A stretch of 64,000 nucleotides of DNA from Aromatoleum anaerobium (GTDB taxonomy: Bacteria; Pseudomonadota; Gammaproteobacteria; Burkholderiales; Rhodocyclaceae). The position numbers and the translations under genes were made by a program. Below the pieces are notes generated by a model, which did not search any database, was not told the origin of the DNA, and worked only from the letters and a program-made list of their open reading frames with translations. The first letter of the stretch is position 1, and each line of letters begins with the position of its first letter. The DNA lies in NCBI RefSeq assembly GCF_012910705.2, contig NZ_WTVG02000040.1, forward strand, positions 868,001 through 932,000. The letters are read 5' to 3'. Of this stretch, positions 1 to 8,467 are shown piece by piece.

Positions 1-112
1 ACGTAAGCCGCTCTTCACGGCATACGAGCGCCTCGCGGTCGGGAGCGCACTCGGCCGCGTGCGCGAGCATATGCACGACGCTCGGGTAGACGGTTGGCAT
101 TTTCGACATCAT
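1..112 (-). CDS. Acyl-CoA ligase (AMP-forming), N-terminal part, cut by window edge
   Basis: The reverse strand shows a strong AGGAGG box (bases 113-120) directly followed by two consecutive ATG codons (112 and 109), then about 37 codons open to the window edge. The second ATG has the better spacing to the box. The peptide contains HAAECAPDREALVCREERLT, the usual opening of AMP-dependent acyl-CoA synthetases (a 'PDREAL...RLT' segment before the first strand). It lies downstream of the flavoprotein gene at 285-2234 on the same strand and would be the next gene of the same operon, giving the locus two CoA ligases. Only the N-terminus is visible, so the substrate cannot be guessed. Confidence 0.65.
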   Translation of the reverse strand, partial: MMSKMPTVYPSVVHMLAHAAECAPDREALVCREERLT

Positions 113-284
113 CTCCTCCTTGTTGCCGCAGCCCGGCTCCCGTGCGCGCGACGCAGTGCGCGGGGCGCGGTATCGCCGCGGCGGGACCGCTCATCCTGAC
201 GGCCTCGCCGCATCGCTGCCAGCCATGCGCTCCAGCCGCTATCCGTGTAATACGGGTTTCGGTCCTGAGCGCGGCGGCCATGGA

Positions 285-2234
285 TCAAAGTCGGCATCCC
301 GCCCGGTACCCGGCATGCATCGCGTCATAGACCTTCGCGGTGCGCACGCAGTCTCCGACCTCGTACACGGCCATGCCCCCGCCCTCGCGCAACGCCGCGG
401 CGAGGCCGTCACGATTCGGGCCGTACCCGAGCGCGGTGACAACCGAATCTGCTTCAAACTGGCGCGTCCTGCCGTTACGGTCGGCCGCGGTCACCCGTCC
501 GCCCGAAATTTCCGTGGCCTGCAGGCCGGTGATGATCTCGATGCCGGCTCGGGCGAGCATCTCGCCGTACGAGATCTTGTCGGTGATCGTGCAATCACGC
601 GCCATCAGCTCGTCGCGCCGGTGCAGGATCGTCACCTCGCGGCCGGCTTGCTGCAAGTAGAGGGCGACTTCCACCGCGGTCTCACCGCCGCCGAGCACCA
701 GCACGCGCCGGCCGGGCGTCGCGCCGCCGTTGAAGACATCGATCGCATCCATGACGCGCGGACCGTCAATCCCGGGGATTGGCGGTGCCGAAGCCTGCCC
801 CCCGATCGCGATGACCGCCGCGTCGAAGCGGCCGACGATGTCCGCGGCTTCGGCGCGGCGCCGCACAACGTCGACGCCGAGCTTGTCCATCTGCGTCGCC
901 AGGTAGTCGTTGAGGAAGCGCAGATCCGACTTGAACTCCGCGACCGAACCTTCCTGCAGCACGCCGCCGAGGCTGCGTTTCTCGAACAGCGTCACGCGGT
1001 GGCCGCGCAGCGCGGCGACGCGGGCCGCCTCCATGCCGGCGACGCCGCCGCCGACGACCGCGACCTTCTTCGCTTGCCGAGCCGGCGTCACCTGCAGGTC
1101 GCCCTCGCGCCCGATCTCCGGGTTGACCGAACAGCCGACGGCGCGGAAGCGGAAAAAGGTCCGGTCAAGACAGCCGTCGTTGCAGCGGATGCACGGCCGG
1201 ATATCCTCCTGCCGGCCTTCGCGGGCCTTGTTGGACCATTGCGGGTCCGCCCACAGCGGCCGGCCGAGCGAGATGAAGTCGCCCTTGCCATCGGCCAGAA
1301 TCTCTTCGGCGAAGTCCGGCAACGTGATCGAGCCCGACGCGATGACCGGGATGCCGACCGCCTTGCGCACCGCCTCCGCCGCCCACACGTTGTGGAGGCG
1401 TGGCACGGACATCGGGCTGACCTGGTGGATCATTTGATGATGGTCGCCGCCCGATACGTGGATCGCGTCGATGCCGAGCGATTCGGCGATCCTGGCGACC
1501 TCGATCGTCTCGTCGATGCCGAAGCCGTCCGGCTCGTAGTCGGTGCCGCTCAGGCGCAGCGTCAGCGGGAATGCGTGGCCGATCTTCGAGCGCGCACTCT
1601 CGATGATCTCGACAAGCAGGCGCGTGCGGTTCTCGAACGAGCCGCCGTAACGATCGGTGCGCTTGTTCGTGTGCGGCGACAGGAAGTTGGTGATCAGATA
1701 GCCGTGGGCACCGTGGATCTCGACGAGGTCGAAGCCGGCCGCAACCGCGCGCCGCGCTGCGTCGCCGAACGCCTCGACGATCTGCGCGATCTCGTCGATC
1801 GACAGCTGCTCCGGGATCGCCTTGTCGCCGCTGCGCGCCTTCAGTGCGAGCCACGGCACGGCGGACGCGGCCTTGATCGGCGGCGTGCCGAGAAACTTCT
1901 GCCGCCCGCAATGTTCGATCTGGATGCCGGCGCGCGCACCCTGCTCCTTGATCGTCTCGGCGAGCAGCGTCAGGCCGGAAATATGCTCGTCGCTGCTGAT
2001 GCCGAGCTGGCAGTGCGCCGACTTGCTCGCGATGTCATCGACGTAGGCATACTCGGCGATGATCAGCCCGGTCCCGCCTTTCGCGACTTCGCGGTAGTGG
2101 CGGATCAGCCGCTCCGACACCGAGCCATCAATGTTGCTCATGCCGGTCGACGTCGGTGCCTTGATGATGCGATTGGGCAGTTCGAGGTTGCCGATCCGCC
2201 CCGGGGCAAACAGCTTCGGATATCTCATGTCCAT
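285..2234 (-). CDS. Old-yellow-enzyme / 2,4-dienoyl-CoA reductase family flavoprotein
   Basis: A 649-aa protein with the three-part layout of FadH-type 2,4-dienoyl-CoA reductase and related NADH:flavin oxidoreductases. An FMN TIM barrel spans about residues 5-335 (LFAPGRIGNLELPNRI at the start, HGAHGYL at 174-180). Four cysteines (C348, C351, C355, C368) are spaced to bind a 4Fe-4S cluster. FAD- and NAD(P)-binding Rossmann segments follow (VAVVGGGVAGMEAA near 391, VLVLGGGETA further on). It probably reduces an activated C=C bond of an unsaturated or enone CoA ester in the cytoplasm. An AGGAGG box precedes the start; it is only 3 nt from the first ATG and 9 nt from the ATG at 2228, so the protein may begin two residues later. 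It lies in the minus-strand catabolic operon, 79 bp after the acyl-CoA dehydrogenase gene. Family assignment is secure, substrate unknown. Confidence 0.85.
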   Translation of the reverse strand: MDMRYPKLFAPGRIGNLELPNRIIKAPTSTGMSNIDGSVSERLIRHYREVAKGGTGLIIAEYAYVDDIASKSAHCQLGISSDEHISGLTLLAETIKEQGARAGIQIEHCGRQKFLGTPPIKAASAVPWLALKARSGDKAIPEQLSIDEIAQIVEAFGDAARRAVAAGFDLVEIHGAHGYLITNFLSPHTNKRTDRYGGSFENRTRLLVEIIESARSKIGHAFPLTLRLSGTDYEPDGFGIDETIEVARIAESLGIDAIHVSGGDHHQMIHQVSPMSVPRLHNVWAAEAVRKAVGIPVIASGSITLPDFAEEILADGKGDFISLGRPLWADPQWSNKAREGRQEDIRPCIRCNDGCLDRTFFRFRAVGCSVNPEIGREGDLQVTPARQAKKVAVVGGGVAGMEAARVAALRGHRVTLFEKRSLGGVLQEGSVAEFKSDLRFLNDYLATQMDKLGVDVVRRRAEAADIVGRFDAAVIAIGGQASAPPIPGIDGPRVMDAIDVFNGGATPGRRVLVLGGGETAVEVALYLQQAGREVTILHRRDELMARDCTITDKISYGEMLARAGIEIITGLQATEISGGRVTAADRNGRTRQFEADSVVTALGYGPNRDGLAAALREGGGMAVYEVGDCVRTAKVYDAMHAGYRAGCRL

Positions 2235-2313
2235 GAACCTCCTCGTGTTGACGCGTCTGTTCTGTTAACCACCTTGCCTCGGCGTGCGGCCGTCCGACGC
2301 CGACCGCGGTTCG

Positions 2314-4083
2314 TTACCTGCCGCCCGTGAGCGTCTCGGCGTCGAGCGTATCGAGGCTCGCCGCACCGAGCAGCGCGCGACGCTGCAGCGTGAGCGCTTC
2401 AGGCATCAGGTATTCGGCGTAGAAACGGGCGAGCGCACGCTTCACCTCATGCAGCGGCGAATCTCCCGACGCTGCGGCCGCCATCCGCAGCCACATCCAG
2501 CCCCCGGCCACGAGCCCGACGAGCGCGAGATACGCACTCGCGCCGGCCTCAGCGTCGCGGCTCACATTCGCGACTCGCTGGGCGATTGCATCGGTGCAGG
2601 CGTCGAGCCGCAAAAGGCCGTCGACGACCGCGTCACGGATCTCCCGCAATTCCGCGCAGCCCGAGTTGCGATCGAGGTCGGCGCGGATGCGGGCGGCAAA
2701 AAGGCTGTAACGCTTGCCGTTGTCCTGCGGCAGCTTGCGCATCACGAGATCGAGCGCCTGGATGCCGTTCGCGCCCTCGTAGATCGACATTACGCGGCTG
2801 TCGCGCACGTATTGCTCGACACCGGCGTCGGCGACGTAGCCGTGGCCACCGAACACCTGCACCGCGAGGTTCGCGACTTCGAAGCCGGCGTCCGACCCGC
2901 ACGCCTTGCACACCGGCAGCAGCCATTCGGCGAGGGCGAGCGCATCCGCCCGGGGTGCCTCTGGTCCGGCCTGCGCGAGGTCGAGCTGCAACGCGGCTTC
3001 GAGCACCAGCGCGCGCATCGCCTCGGTGCGCGCGCGCATCAGGTACAGCATCCTTCGCACGTCCGCGTGCTCGACGATCGCCACCGCGGGCGCGTCCGCC
3101 CGACCGCCCTGTGGCCGCTCCAGCGCGTAGCGCAGCGCCTTCGCAGTCGCCGCGCCTGCGACGGCGACACCCTGCATCGCGACTTCGAGGCGCATTGTGT
3201 TCACCATCGTGAACATCGCCTTCAGGCCGGCATTCTCCTGCCCGACCAGGTAAGCCTGTGCACCGTCGAAGTTCACGACACAGGTCGGCGAGGCTTTGAG
3301 GCCCATCTTGTGCTCGACGCGCGTCACCGTGACGCCGTTGCTGGCGCCCGGCGTGCCGTTCGCCTGAAGCGCACGGGCCGGGACGAGGAACAGGCTCAGC
3401 CCGCGCGTTCCCGGCGGCGAACCGGGGATGCGGGCAAGCACCATATGGATGATCTGCTCGGTGAAATCCTGGTCACCGTACGTAATGAAGATCTTCGTGC
3501 CGGTCACGCAGTAGCCGCCGTCGGACTGCCGCTCGGCGCGCGTCGCGATGCGGCCAACGTCGGAGCCCGCCTGCGCTTCGGAGATGCAGATCGTCGCGCC
3601 CCACCTGCCGGTCGCAAGCGACGGAGCGACGACATCGACGAGCCCCTTCGGCGCATGCGCGACCAGCAGCCGCGTCGCCGCGCGCTCCATCAGCGGCAGC
3701 ATCCCGAATGCGACGCAGGCGCCGTTGACCATTTCTGCGCACGCCGCCTGCAGCGTCACCGGCAGCGCCTGGCCGCCGAATTCCTGGGGCATGTCGAGAC
3801 CGGGCCAGCCGGCCTCGACGTAGTGCCAGTACGCGTCGCGAAAGCCGGGTGGAGTCACGACACGTCCGTTCTCGAGGCGACTGCCCTGCTCGTCGCCGGT
3901 TGCGTTCAACGGCGCAAGGACGCCTGCGGCGAAGCGCGCGGACTCGGCGAGCACGACGTCGGCGAGCTCGACATCGGCGTGCTCGAACGCAGGCAGGGAG
4001 AACAACCGGCCGTAGTCCAGCACGTCGTCGAGGACGAAGCGCAGGTCGTTCAGCGGGGGGAGGTATGAATCATTCATGGCCAC
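2314..4083 (-). CDS. Acyl-CoA dehydrogenase, long DmdC-like type
   Basis: A 589-aa acyl-CoA dehydrogenase, about 200 residues longer than the classical 380-aa enzymes and matching the DmdC (methylmercaptopropionyl-CoA dehydrogenase)-like class with an extra C-terminal domain. It shows the N-terminal helical part, the middle beta-domain flavin motif (ATICISEAQAGSDVG, then TGTKIFITYGDQD) and the C-terminal four-helix part with FGGHGYVADAGVEQYVRD and the catalytic-loop-like YEGANGIQALDLV. It should introduce an alpha,beta double bond into a CoA ester and pass electrons to ETF. The 5'-most start is a GTG at 4083, 7 nt after GGAG (4091-4094); an in-frame ATG at 4077 is the alternative. The gap to the upstream ligase contains a pentanucleotide repeat. 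Confidence 0.87.
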   Translation of the reverse strand: MAMNDSYLPPLNDLRFVLDDVLDYGRLFSLPAFEHADVELADVVLAESARFAAGVLAPLNATGDEQGSRLENGRVVTPPGFRDAYWHYVEAGWPGLDMPQEFGGQALPVTLQAACAEMVNGACVAFGMLPLMERAATRLLVAHAPKGLVDVVAPSLATGRWGATICISEAQAGSDVGRIATRAERQSDGGYCVTGTKIFITYGDQDFTEQIIHMVLARIPGSPPGTRGLSLFLVPARALQANGTPGASNGVTVTRVEHKMGLKASPTCVVNFDGAQAYLVGQENAGLKAMFTMVNTMRLEVAMQGVAVAGAATAKALRYALERPQGGRADAPAVAIVEHADVRRMLYLMRARTEAMRALVLEAALQLDLAQAGPEAPRADALALAEWLLPVCKACGSDAGFEVANLAVQVFGGHGYVADAGVEQYVRDSRVMSIYEGANGIQALDLVMRKLPQDNGKRYSLFAARIRADLDRNSGCAELREIRDAVVDGLLRLDACTDAIAQRVANVSRDAEAGASAYLALVGLVAGGWMWLRMAAAASGDSPLHEVKRALARFYAEYLMPEALTLQRRALLGAASLDTLDAETLTGGR

Positions 4084-4120
4084 TACCAGTCTCCGGAAAG
4101 ATGAATGCAGCGCGGGCGCG

Positions 4121-4185
4121 TCACGTCACGTCACGTCACGTCACGTCACGTCACGTCACGTCACGCCACGCCACGCCACGCCACG
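4121..4185. repeat. Pentanucleotide tandem repeat (9x TCACG + 4x CCACG)
   Basis: Thirteen uninterrupted 5-bp units, nine TCACG (4121-4165) followed by four CCACG (4166-4185) on the plus strand. On the coding (minus) strand they read CGTGG and CGTGA and cover the last codons and stop of the CoA ligase gene (stop at 4161-4163) and part of the spacer before the acyl-CoA dehydrogenase gene. Five is not a multiple of three, so slippage would change the ligase tail and the spacer length. Confidence 0.95.
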
Positions 4186-5726
4186 CCGGCCCCGCTCCCG
4201 AGAAGGCGCCGCAGTTCCCGCTTGAGGATTTTTCCGCTGGGATTCTTCGGCAATTCATCGAGGAACACGACCGCGCGCGGCTTCTTGTAACTTGCCAAGG
4301 ATCGCCGGCAGTGCTCGATCAACTCGCCCGTCGACGCGGACATTCCCGGCCGCAGCACGACCGCCGCCGTGACGACCTCGCCCCATTCGTCGTCGGGCAG
4401 GCCGACGACCGCGGCTTCGAGGATCGCCGGGTGGTCGTACAGCACGCTCTCGACCTCTTTCGTATAGATATTGACGCCGCCGCTGACGACCATGTCCTTG
4501 AGTCGGTCAACCAGGAACAGATAGCGCTCATCGTCGAGATACCCGAGATCGCCAGTGTGAAACCAGCCGTCGCGGAGCGCCTTCGCGGTTTCGTCCGGCA
4601 TGCCCCAGTAGCCCGAGATCACCGAGTGGCTGCGTACCAGCACCTCGCCGACTTCGCCGGTGGCGACGTCGCGGCCGTCAGCACCAACGACGCGCACCTC
4701 GGCGCCGACTGCCTCGCGCCCCGCCGAGGCGAGACGCTTTTGCTGTTGCGCGCTGCCGTCCGGCACGTGGTCGGCGGCGACGAGGAAGGTCGCTTCGAGC
4801 GTCTCGGTCAGGCCATAGCCTTGGGTAAATCCGCAGCGCAGACGATCAAGCGCGCGCTGCAGCACGGCGGGCGGCATCGGCCCACCGCCGTAGAACACCA
4901 GCCGCAGTGACGAAAGGGGCGACACCGCGAGATCGGCGTGATTGACCGCCGCATTGATCATCGTCGGCACGAGCAGCGCCACCGTCACCCGATGCCGCCG
5001 CACGGCCGTGAGCCACGCCGCCGGCTCGAAACGTTCGATGATCACCTGCGTGCAGCCAAGCATCATGTACGTGACGCCCATGAATACGGCGCCCATGTGA
5101 TAGAGCGGGGTGGACACGAGGTTGATGTCGTCGCCCCGGCTGCCATCCGCGACGAACTGGTTGAACGCGTTGGCCTCGAGGTTGCGATGCGACACCATTG
5201 CCCCTTTGGGCAGGCCGGTCGTGCCGCTGGTGAAGAACACCGCGAAGGTGTCGTCCTCCCCTGCGGGGGAATCGAGCGGCCCGGCGGCAGCGTCCTGCAC
5301 CGCCTGCTCGTAGCGCTTCGCGCCGGCCAGCGTCCCCCCGCCGACCATCCAGGGCTGCTGCAGGCCCGGAAGCAGCGTCTCGAGTTCACGCGCCGTATCG
5401 ACGAACTCAGCGCCGACGACCAGCAGCGACGGCCGCGCGTGGCCGAGGATCTGCGCGAGTTCCGCGGGAGTGAGCCGGTAATTGAGCGGCAGCGCGACGA
5501 GCCCCGCCCGTGCGATACCGAGATAGAGCTCGATGAATTCCGGGCAGTTGGAAAGCAGGATTGCGACGAACTCGCCGCGCGCGAAACCGCAGGCGCGCAA
5601 TGCATTGGCCACCCGGTCCACCCGTCCGTCCAGTTCCAGCCAAGTCTGGCTTCGCTCACCGAAGACGATCGCCGGCTTGTGCGGAAAGCGCAGCGCGTTG
5701 CGCCGCGCGATCAGATCGAGAGTCAT
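4161..5726 (-). CDS. AMP-dependent acyl-CoA ligase
   Basis: A 521-aa ANL-superfamily ligase that would activate a carboxylic acid to its CoA thioester with ATP. The P-loop TSGTTGLPKG (about 166-175), the region around GYGLTE, the hinge DGWFHTGDLGYLD and the C-terminal catalytic lysine in NPSGKILK (about residue 499) are all present, so it should be active. The ATG at 5726 is chosen over longer in-frame reading because a GGAGGG box precedes it and it follows the upstream stop by only 2 bp, implying translational coupling. The last seven residues (VAWRGVA) are encoded by the pentanucleotide repeat at 4121-4185 and are not part of the family fold. Substrate unknown. Confidence 0.87.
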   Translation of the reverse strand: MTLDLIARRNALRFPHKPAIVFGERSQTWLELDGRVDRVANALRACGFARGEFVAILLSNCPEFIELYLGIARAGLVALPLNYRLTPAELAQILGHARPSLLVVGAEFVDTARELETLLPGLQQPWMVGGGTLAGAKRYEQAVQDAAAGPLDSPAGEDDTFAVFFTSGTTGLPKGAMVSHRNLEANAFNQFVADGSRGDDINLVSTPLYHMGAVFMGVTYMMLGCTQVIIERFEPAAWLTAVRRHRVTVALLVPTMINAAVNHADLAVSPLSSLRLVFYGGGPMPPAVLQRALDRLRCGFTQGYGLTETLEATFLVAADHVPDGSAQQQKRLASAGREAVGAEVRVVGADGRDVATGEVGEVLVRSHSVISGYWGMPDETAKALRDGWFHTGDLGYLDDERYLFLVDRLKDMVVSGGVNIYTKEVESVLYDHPAILEAAVVGLPDDEWGEVVTAAVVLRPGMSASTGELIEHCRRSLASYKKPRAVVFLDELPKNPSGKILKRELRRLLGSGAGVAWRGVA

Positions 5727-5728
5727 CG

Positions 5729-6406
5729 TCACGCCCTCCGTGCGGGGCGGGGCTGCTTGTAGATCCGGGTGACGCAGGGCTCGTCGACCGGCTGCCCGTC
5801 GTCGTCGAACTGCCTGCCGAAGCTCGACTCGAAGACATCCCAACCCCATTCGCGCGGCAGGATGTCCATCCACAACGGCGTATGGACGCAATAGGCGGAC
5901 AGCGTGCGGCCGAACGTTCGCGGCGCCGGTTGCTTCAGGACCGCGATGTTGATCGGGTGGCGCGCCGAACCCTCGTTCTTGCCGTCACGCATCAGCATTC
6001 CGCCGCTCGCGCAAAAGTGCAGGATGAAGGTCGTCTTCTCGTCGTCCTCGACGACGGTGAAGCGGTGTCCGTGCGCGCGCAGGAACTGCGCGTACATCTC
6101 CACGAGCAACGCCGTCGAGCCGCTCTCCCTCGCCTGCATCAGGATCGGCTTCCATACCTGCTCGCCGACGAAGCGCCAAACGTCCTCGACGGCGTCCTCG
6201 CCGAGACGGTCGCGGATGTAGGTACAGAAGAGTCCCGACATCTCGACGTAGAGGTCGTGCAGCGGCCGCCACTCGTCCTGGATCGCGCGGCACTGCTTCA
6301 GGGCCTCTTCGCGGTCGCCGTTCCGGATCGCGGCTTGGCACTTGTCGAGCGCAGTCACCGCGAGCTCGTGCCGCTCGATGGCAACCTCGGATGCCGGCCG
6401 GCTCAT
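5729..6406 (-). CDS. Small protein resembling L-2-amino-thiazoline-4-carboxylate hydrolase family
   Basis: A 225-aa protein without signal peptide or membrane segment. The start (ATG, 6404-6406) overlaps the stop of the B12-subunit gene (ATGA) and its stop lies 2 bp before the ligase start, so it is an integral operon member. The sequence (FILHFCASGGMLMRDG, then YCVHTPLWMDILPREWGW, then PCVTRIYK near the C-terminus) is reminiscent of the ATC-hydrolase family (PF14196-type), judged from memory of the general pattern and not from an alignment. Two separated cysteine regions and several His/Trp residues could form a catalytic or metal site. It could instead be an accessory subunit of the carboxylase-like HyuAB or of the mutase. 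Function unproven. Confidence 0.5.
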   Translation of the reverse strand: MSRPASEVAIERHELAVTALDKCQAAIRNGDREEALKQCRAIQDEWRPLHDLYVEMSGLFCTYIRDRLGEDAVEDVWRFVGEQVWKPILMQARESGSTALLVEMYAQFLRAHGHRFTVVEDDEKTTFILHFCASGGMLMRDGKNEGSARHPINIAVLKQPAPRTFGRTLSAYCVHTPLWMDILPREWGWDVFESSFGRQFDDDGQPVDEPCVTRIYKQPRPARRA

Positions 6407-6804
6407 GCCGCCTCCCGCGCGATCAGGCGATCCACGCGGTGCGCGACCTCGTCCGACAGCAAGCCGGGCAACAAGACGTCGGCGACGCCCATGTCCTTCA
6501 GCGCCTGCACATCGTCCTCCGGTATGACGCCGCCGCAGAACACCGGGACGCGCAGGCCTTCCCGCTGCATCTGTTCGATCAGGCGGCGCATCTGCGTCAT
6601 GTGCTGGCCGGACAGGAAGCTGATGCCGATCGCGTCGACGTCCTCTTCGAGCGCGGTCTTGACGACGCGGTCCGCGAAATTGTGCAGACCCAGATACACC
6701 ACTTCGTGGCCGGCGTTGCGCAGGATGTTGGCGACGGTGACGATACCGGTGTCGTGGCAATCCAGGCCCATCTTCGCCAGCAGAATGCGTTTGTGCATGC
6801 TCAT
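6403..6804 (-). CDS. B12-binding small subunit of an acyl-CoA mutase
   Basis: A 133-aa stand-alone cobalamin-binding domain, like the small subunits of isobutyryl-CoA and 2-hydroxyisobutyryl-CoA mutases. The signature DxHxxG is present as DCHDTG (about residues 15-20), with the later SxL (SFLSG) and GG (FCGGVIP) motifs, so it should bind adenosylcobalamin base-off with His as lower ligand. The usual text is GxDGHDRG; Cys in place of Gly before the His and Thr in place of Arg are unusual. An AGGAGGG box lies 10 nt before the first ATG (6804); a second ATG at 6798 is possible. It sits 16 bp after the large-subunit gene and overlaps the next gene by 4 bp. No MeaB-type chaperone gene is visible in the window. 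Confidence 0.88.
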   Translation of the reverse strand: MSMHKRILLAKMGLDCHDTGIVTVANILRNAGHEVVYLGLHNFADRVVKTALEEDVDAIGISFLSGQHMTQMRRLIEQMQREGLRVPVFCGGVIPEDDVQALKDMGVADVLLPGLLSDEVAHRVDRLIAREAA

Positions 6805-6820
6805 GATGAATCAGCCCTCC

Positions 6821-8467
6821 TCAGCGAAAAGACCAGCTCTGCGCCTGCCGCATGGCCTCGTGGCACTCGCCCATCGTCACCTTGTTCTTCACCGCGTTCA
6901 TCAGCACCGGCACCATGTTCTCGCCGGCTTTCCAGGCGCGGTCGATGTGCGCCATCGCGTCCGCCCACGCCTGCGGATCGCGGTCCGCCCGGTACTGCCG
7001 CAGGTACTCACCCCGGCGCGCGCCCCAGACGTCGGCCTGGATCTTGTGAGTTTTGATCGGGATTTCCTCATCCGGCGCAATGCGGAAGCGATTGACGCCG
7101 ACCAGGTTGCGCCGCCCCGAGTCGATGTCGTCCTGGTTCCTGACGCGCTCGCGGTTGATCTGGCGCTCGAGCCACCCTTCCCGGATGCAGGCGATCATTC
7201 CGCCCCGCTCGTCGATTTCCGCGAGTTGCTTGCGGATCGCCGTCTCCATGTCGTTCGTCAGCGACTCGACGTAGAACGAGCCGCCGAGCGGGTCCACCGT
7301 CTTCGTGATTCCACTTTCATAGGCGATGACCTGCTGCGTGCGCAGCGCCATGCGCGACGACTCTTCGGTCGGCAGGCCGTGGGCCTCGTCGTATGAGCAC
7401 AGATGGATCGACTGCGCGCCGCCGAACACTGCGGCCATCGCCTCGACCGTCGCGCGAATGACGTTCACCTGCGGCTGCTGACGGGTCAGCGTGTTGCCTG
7501 CCGACTGCACGGAGAAGCGCAGGCGCCAGCACTCGGGGTTCGTCGCGCCGAACTCCTCGCGCATGGTCCGCGCGTAGAGTCGGCGCATCGCGCGGAATTT
7601 CGCGATCTCCTCGAAGAAATCGATCGAGCACGAGAGGAAGAACGACGCCCTTCTCGGGAACAGGTCGATATCCAGCCCGCGTTCCCGGGCGCGCCGGAAA
7701 ATATCGAAGGCATGGCCGAGGGTAAAGGCGCCGTCCTGGATCGCATTGACGCCGGTTTCCCTCAGGTTGTAGCCGTTGGTCACCATCCAGTTCAGGCGCG
7801 GCATGTTCTTCGAAATGAATTCGATGTTGTCGACGCACAGGCGCAGCGTGCCGTCGAGCGGAAAGAACTGTGTCACCGTCTGCAGCGGCCCGCCGCTCAT
7901 CTGGTAGAAGGGATCGTTCTGCTGCGTGCCGATCACCTTGTCGAACGGCACGCCCTTGCGCTCGGCGACCGCGGCGAGCATCGCCAGCGTCACCGACGAC
8001 ACCGGCGGACGGATCGACAGCGCGTACGACACCGCGTCCGGGCCGAAGCCGTCGTAGAGCGTCTCCATGTCATCGAGCGTGCTGATCGGCACTCCCGTGA
8101 CGCCGACCTCGCCGTCGCCGATCGGGTCGTCCGAATCGAAGCCGTACGACGTCGGCAGGTCGATCGTGATGACGAAGCCGTTGGCGCCCTGCCCGTGCAG
8201 GTACTTGATGCGCTCGTTGGTTTCCTGCGGCGACCCGAAACCGACCTGGAAGCGGCGCGTCCAGATGCGCTCGCGGTACATGCCGGGATACGGGCCGCGC
8301 GTGAAGGGGTATTCCCCCGGCACGCCGAGGTCCCGCTCGACGTCGAAATCCCCGGCATCGGCGGGCTCGTACAAGGGCTTGATCTCGATTCCGGCGCCGG
8401 TTTCAAACACCTGCTCCTCGTAATCGCGTGCCTTTCCGGACGGCTTTTGCAGCAGCGTGTCACTCAT
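6821..8467 (-). CDS. Acyl-CoA mutase large subunit, methylmalonyl-CoA mutase family, divergent active site
   Basis: A 548-aa TIM-barrel subunit without a B12 domain; the partner is the adjacent small subunit. Family hallmarks are clear: [12 protein letters not shown] (53-64), YGFDSDDP, the TQQND loop (181-185) and, near the end, [14 protein letters not shown]. Aligned by eye with methylmalonyl-CoA mutase, three key residues differ. The Tyr89 position of RQYAGF is Gln (RRFQVGF, Q74); the catalytic His244 of GYHxxEAG is Asn (GYNLRETG, N234); and the carboxylate-binding Arg207 segment is replaced by one containing LQTVTQFFP. The Ile/Asp pair of 2-hydroxyisobutyryl-CoA mutase is also absent (Q74, T101). 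It should rearrange a CoA ester other than methylmalonyl-CoA, or a very unusual one. The start overlaps the hyuB-like stop (ATGA). Confidence 0.88.
   Translation of the reverse strand: MSDTLLQKPSGKARDYEEQVFETGAGIEIKPLYEPADAGDFDVERDLGVPGEYPFTRGPYPGMYRERIWTRRFQVGFGSPQETNERIKYLHGQGANGFVITIDLPTSYGFDSDDPIGDGEVGVTGVPISTLDDMETLYDGFGPDAVSYALSIRPPVSSVTLAMLAAVAERKGVPFDKVIGTQQNDPFYQMSGGPLQTVTQFFPLDGTLRLCVDNIEFISKNMPRLNWMVTNGYNLRETGVNAIQDGAFTLGHAFDIFRRARERGLDIDLFPRRASFFLSCSIDFFEEIAKFRAMRRLYARTMREEFGATNPECWRLRFSVQSAGNTLTRQQPQVNVIRATVEAMAAVFGGAQSIHLCSYDEAHGLPTEESSRMALRTQQVIAYESGITKTVDPLGGSFYVESLTNDMETAIRKQLAEIDERGGMIACIREGWLERQINRERVRNQDDIDSGRRNLVGVNRFRIAPDEEIPIKTHKIQADVWGARRGEYLRQYRADRDPQAWADAMAHIDRAWKAGENMVPVLMNAVKNKVTMGECHEAMRQAQSWSFR

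Noticed and set aside
120-2330. 736-codon plus-strand open frame opposite the OYE and neighbouring genes
   Set aside because: It is an antisense shadow of a GC-rich gene: Arg/Ala/Asp-rich text without domain motifs, while the minus strand encodes a clear flavoprotein with FMN, FeS, FAD and NAD motifs.
2284-4068. 594-codon plus-strand frame over the acyl-CoA dehydrogenase
   Set aside because: Composition is typical of a shadow frame in high-GC DNA and no family is recognisable; the opposite strand has all acyl-CoA dehydrogenase motifs.
4121-4185. Possible CRISPR-like array
   Set aside because: Units are 5 bp with no spacers; it is a simple microsatellite. No CRISPR repeat-spacer pattern or cas gene was seen anywhere in the window.
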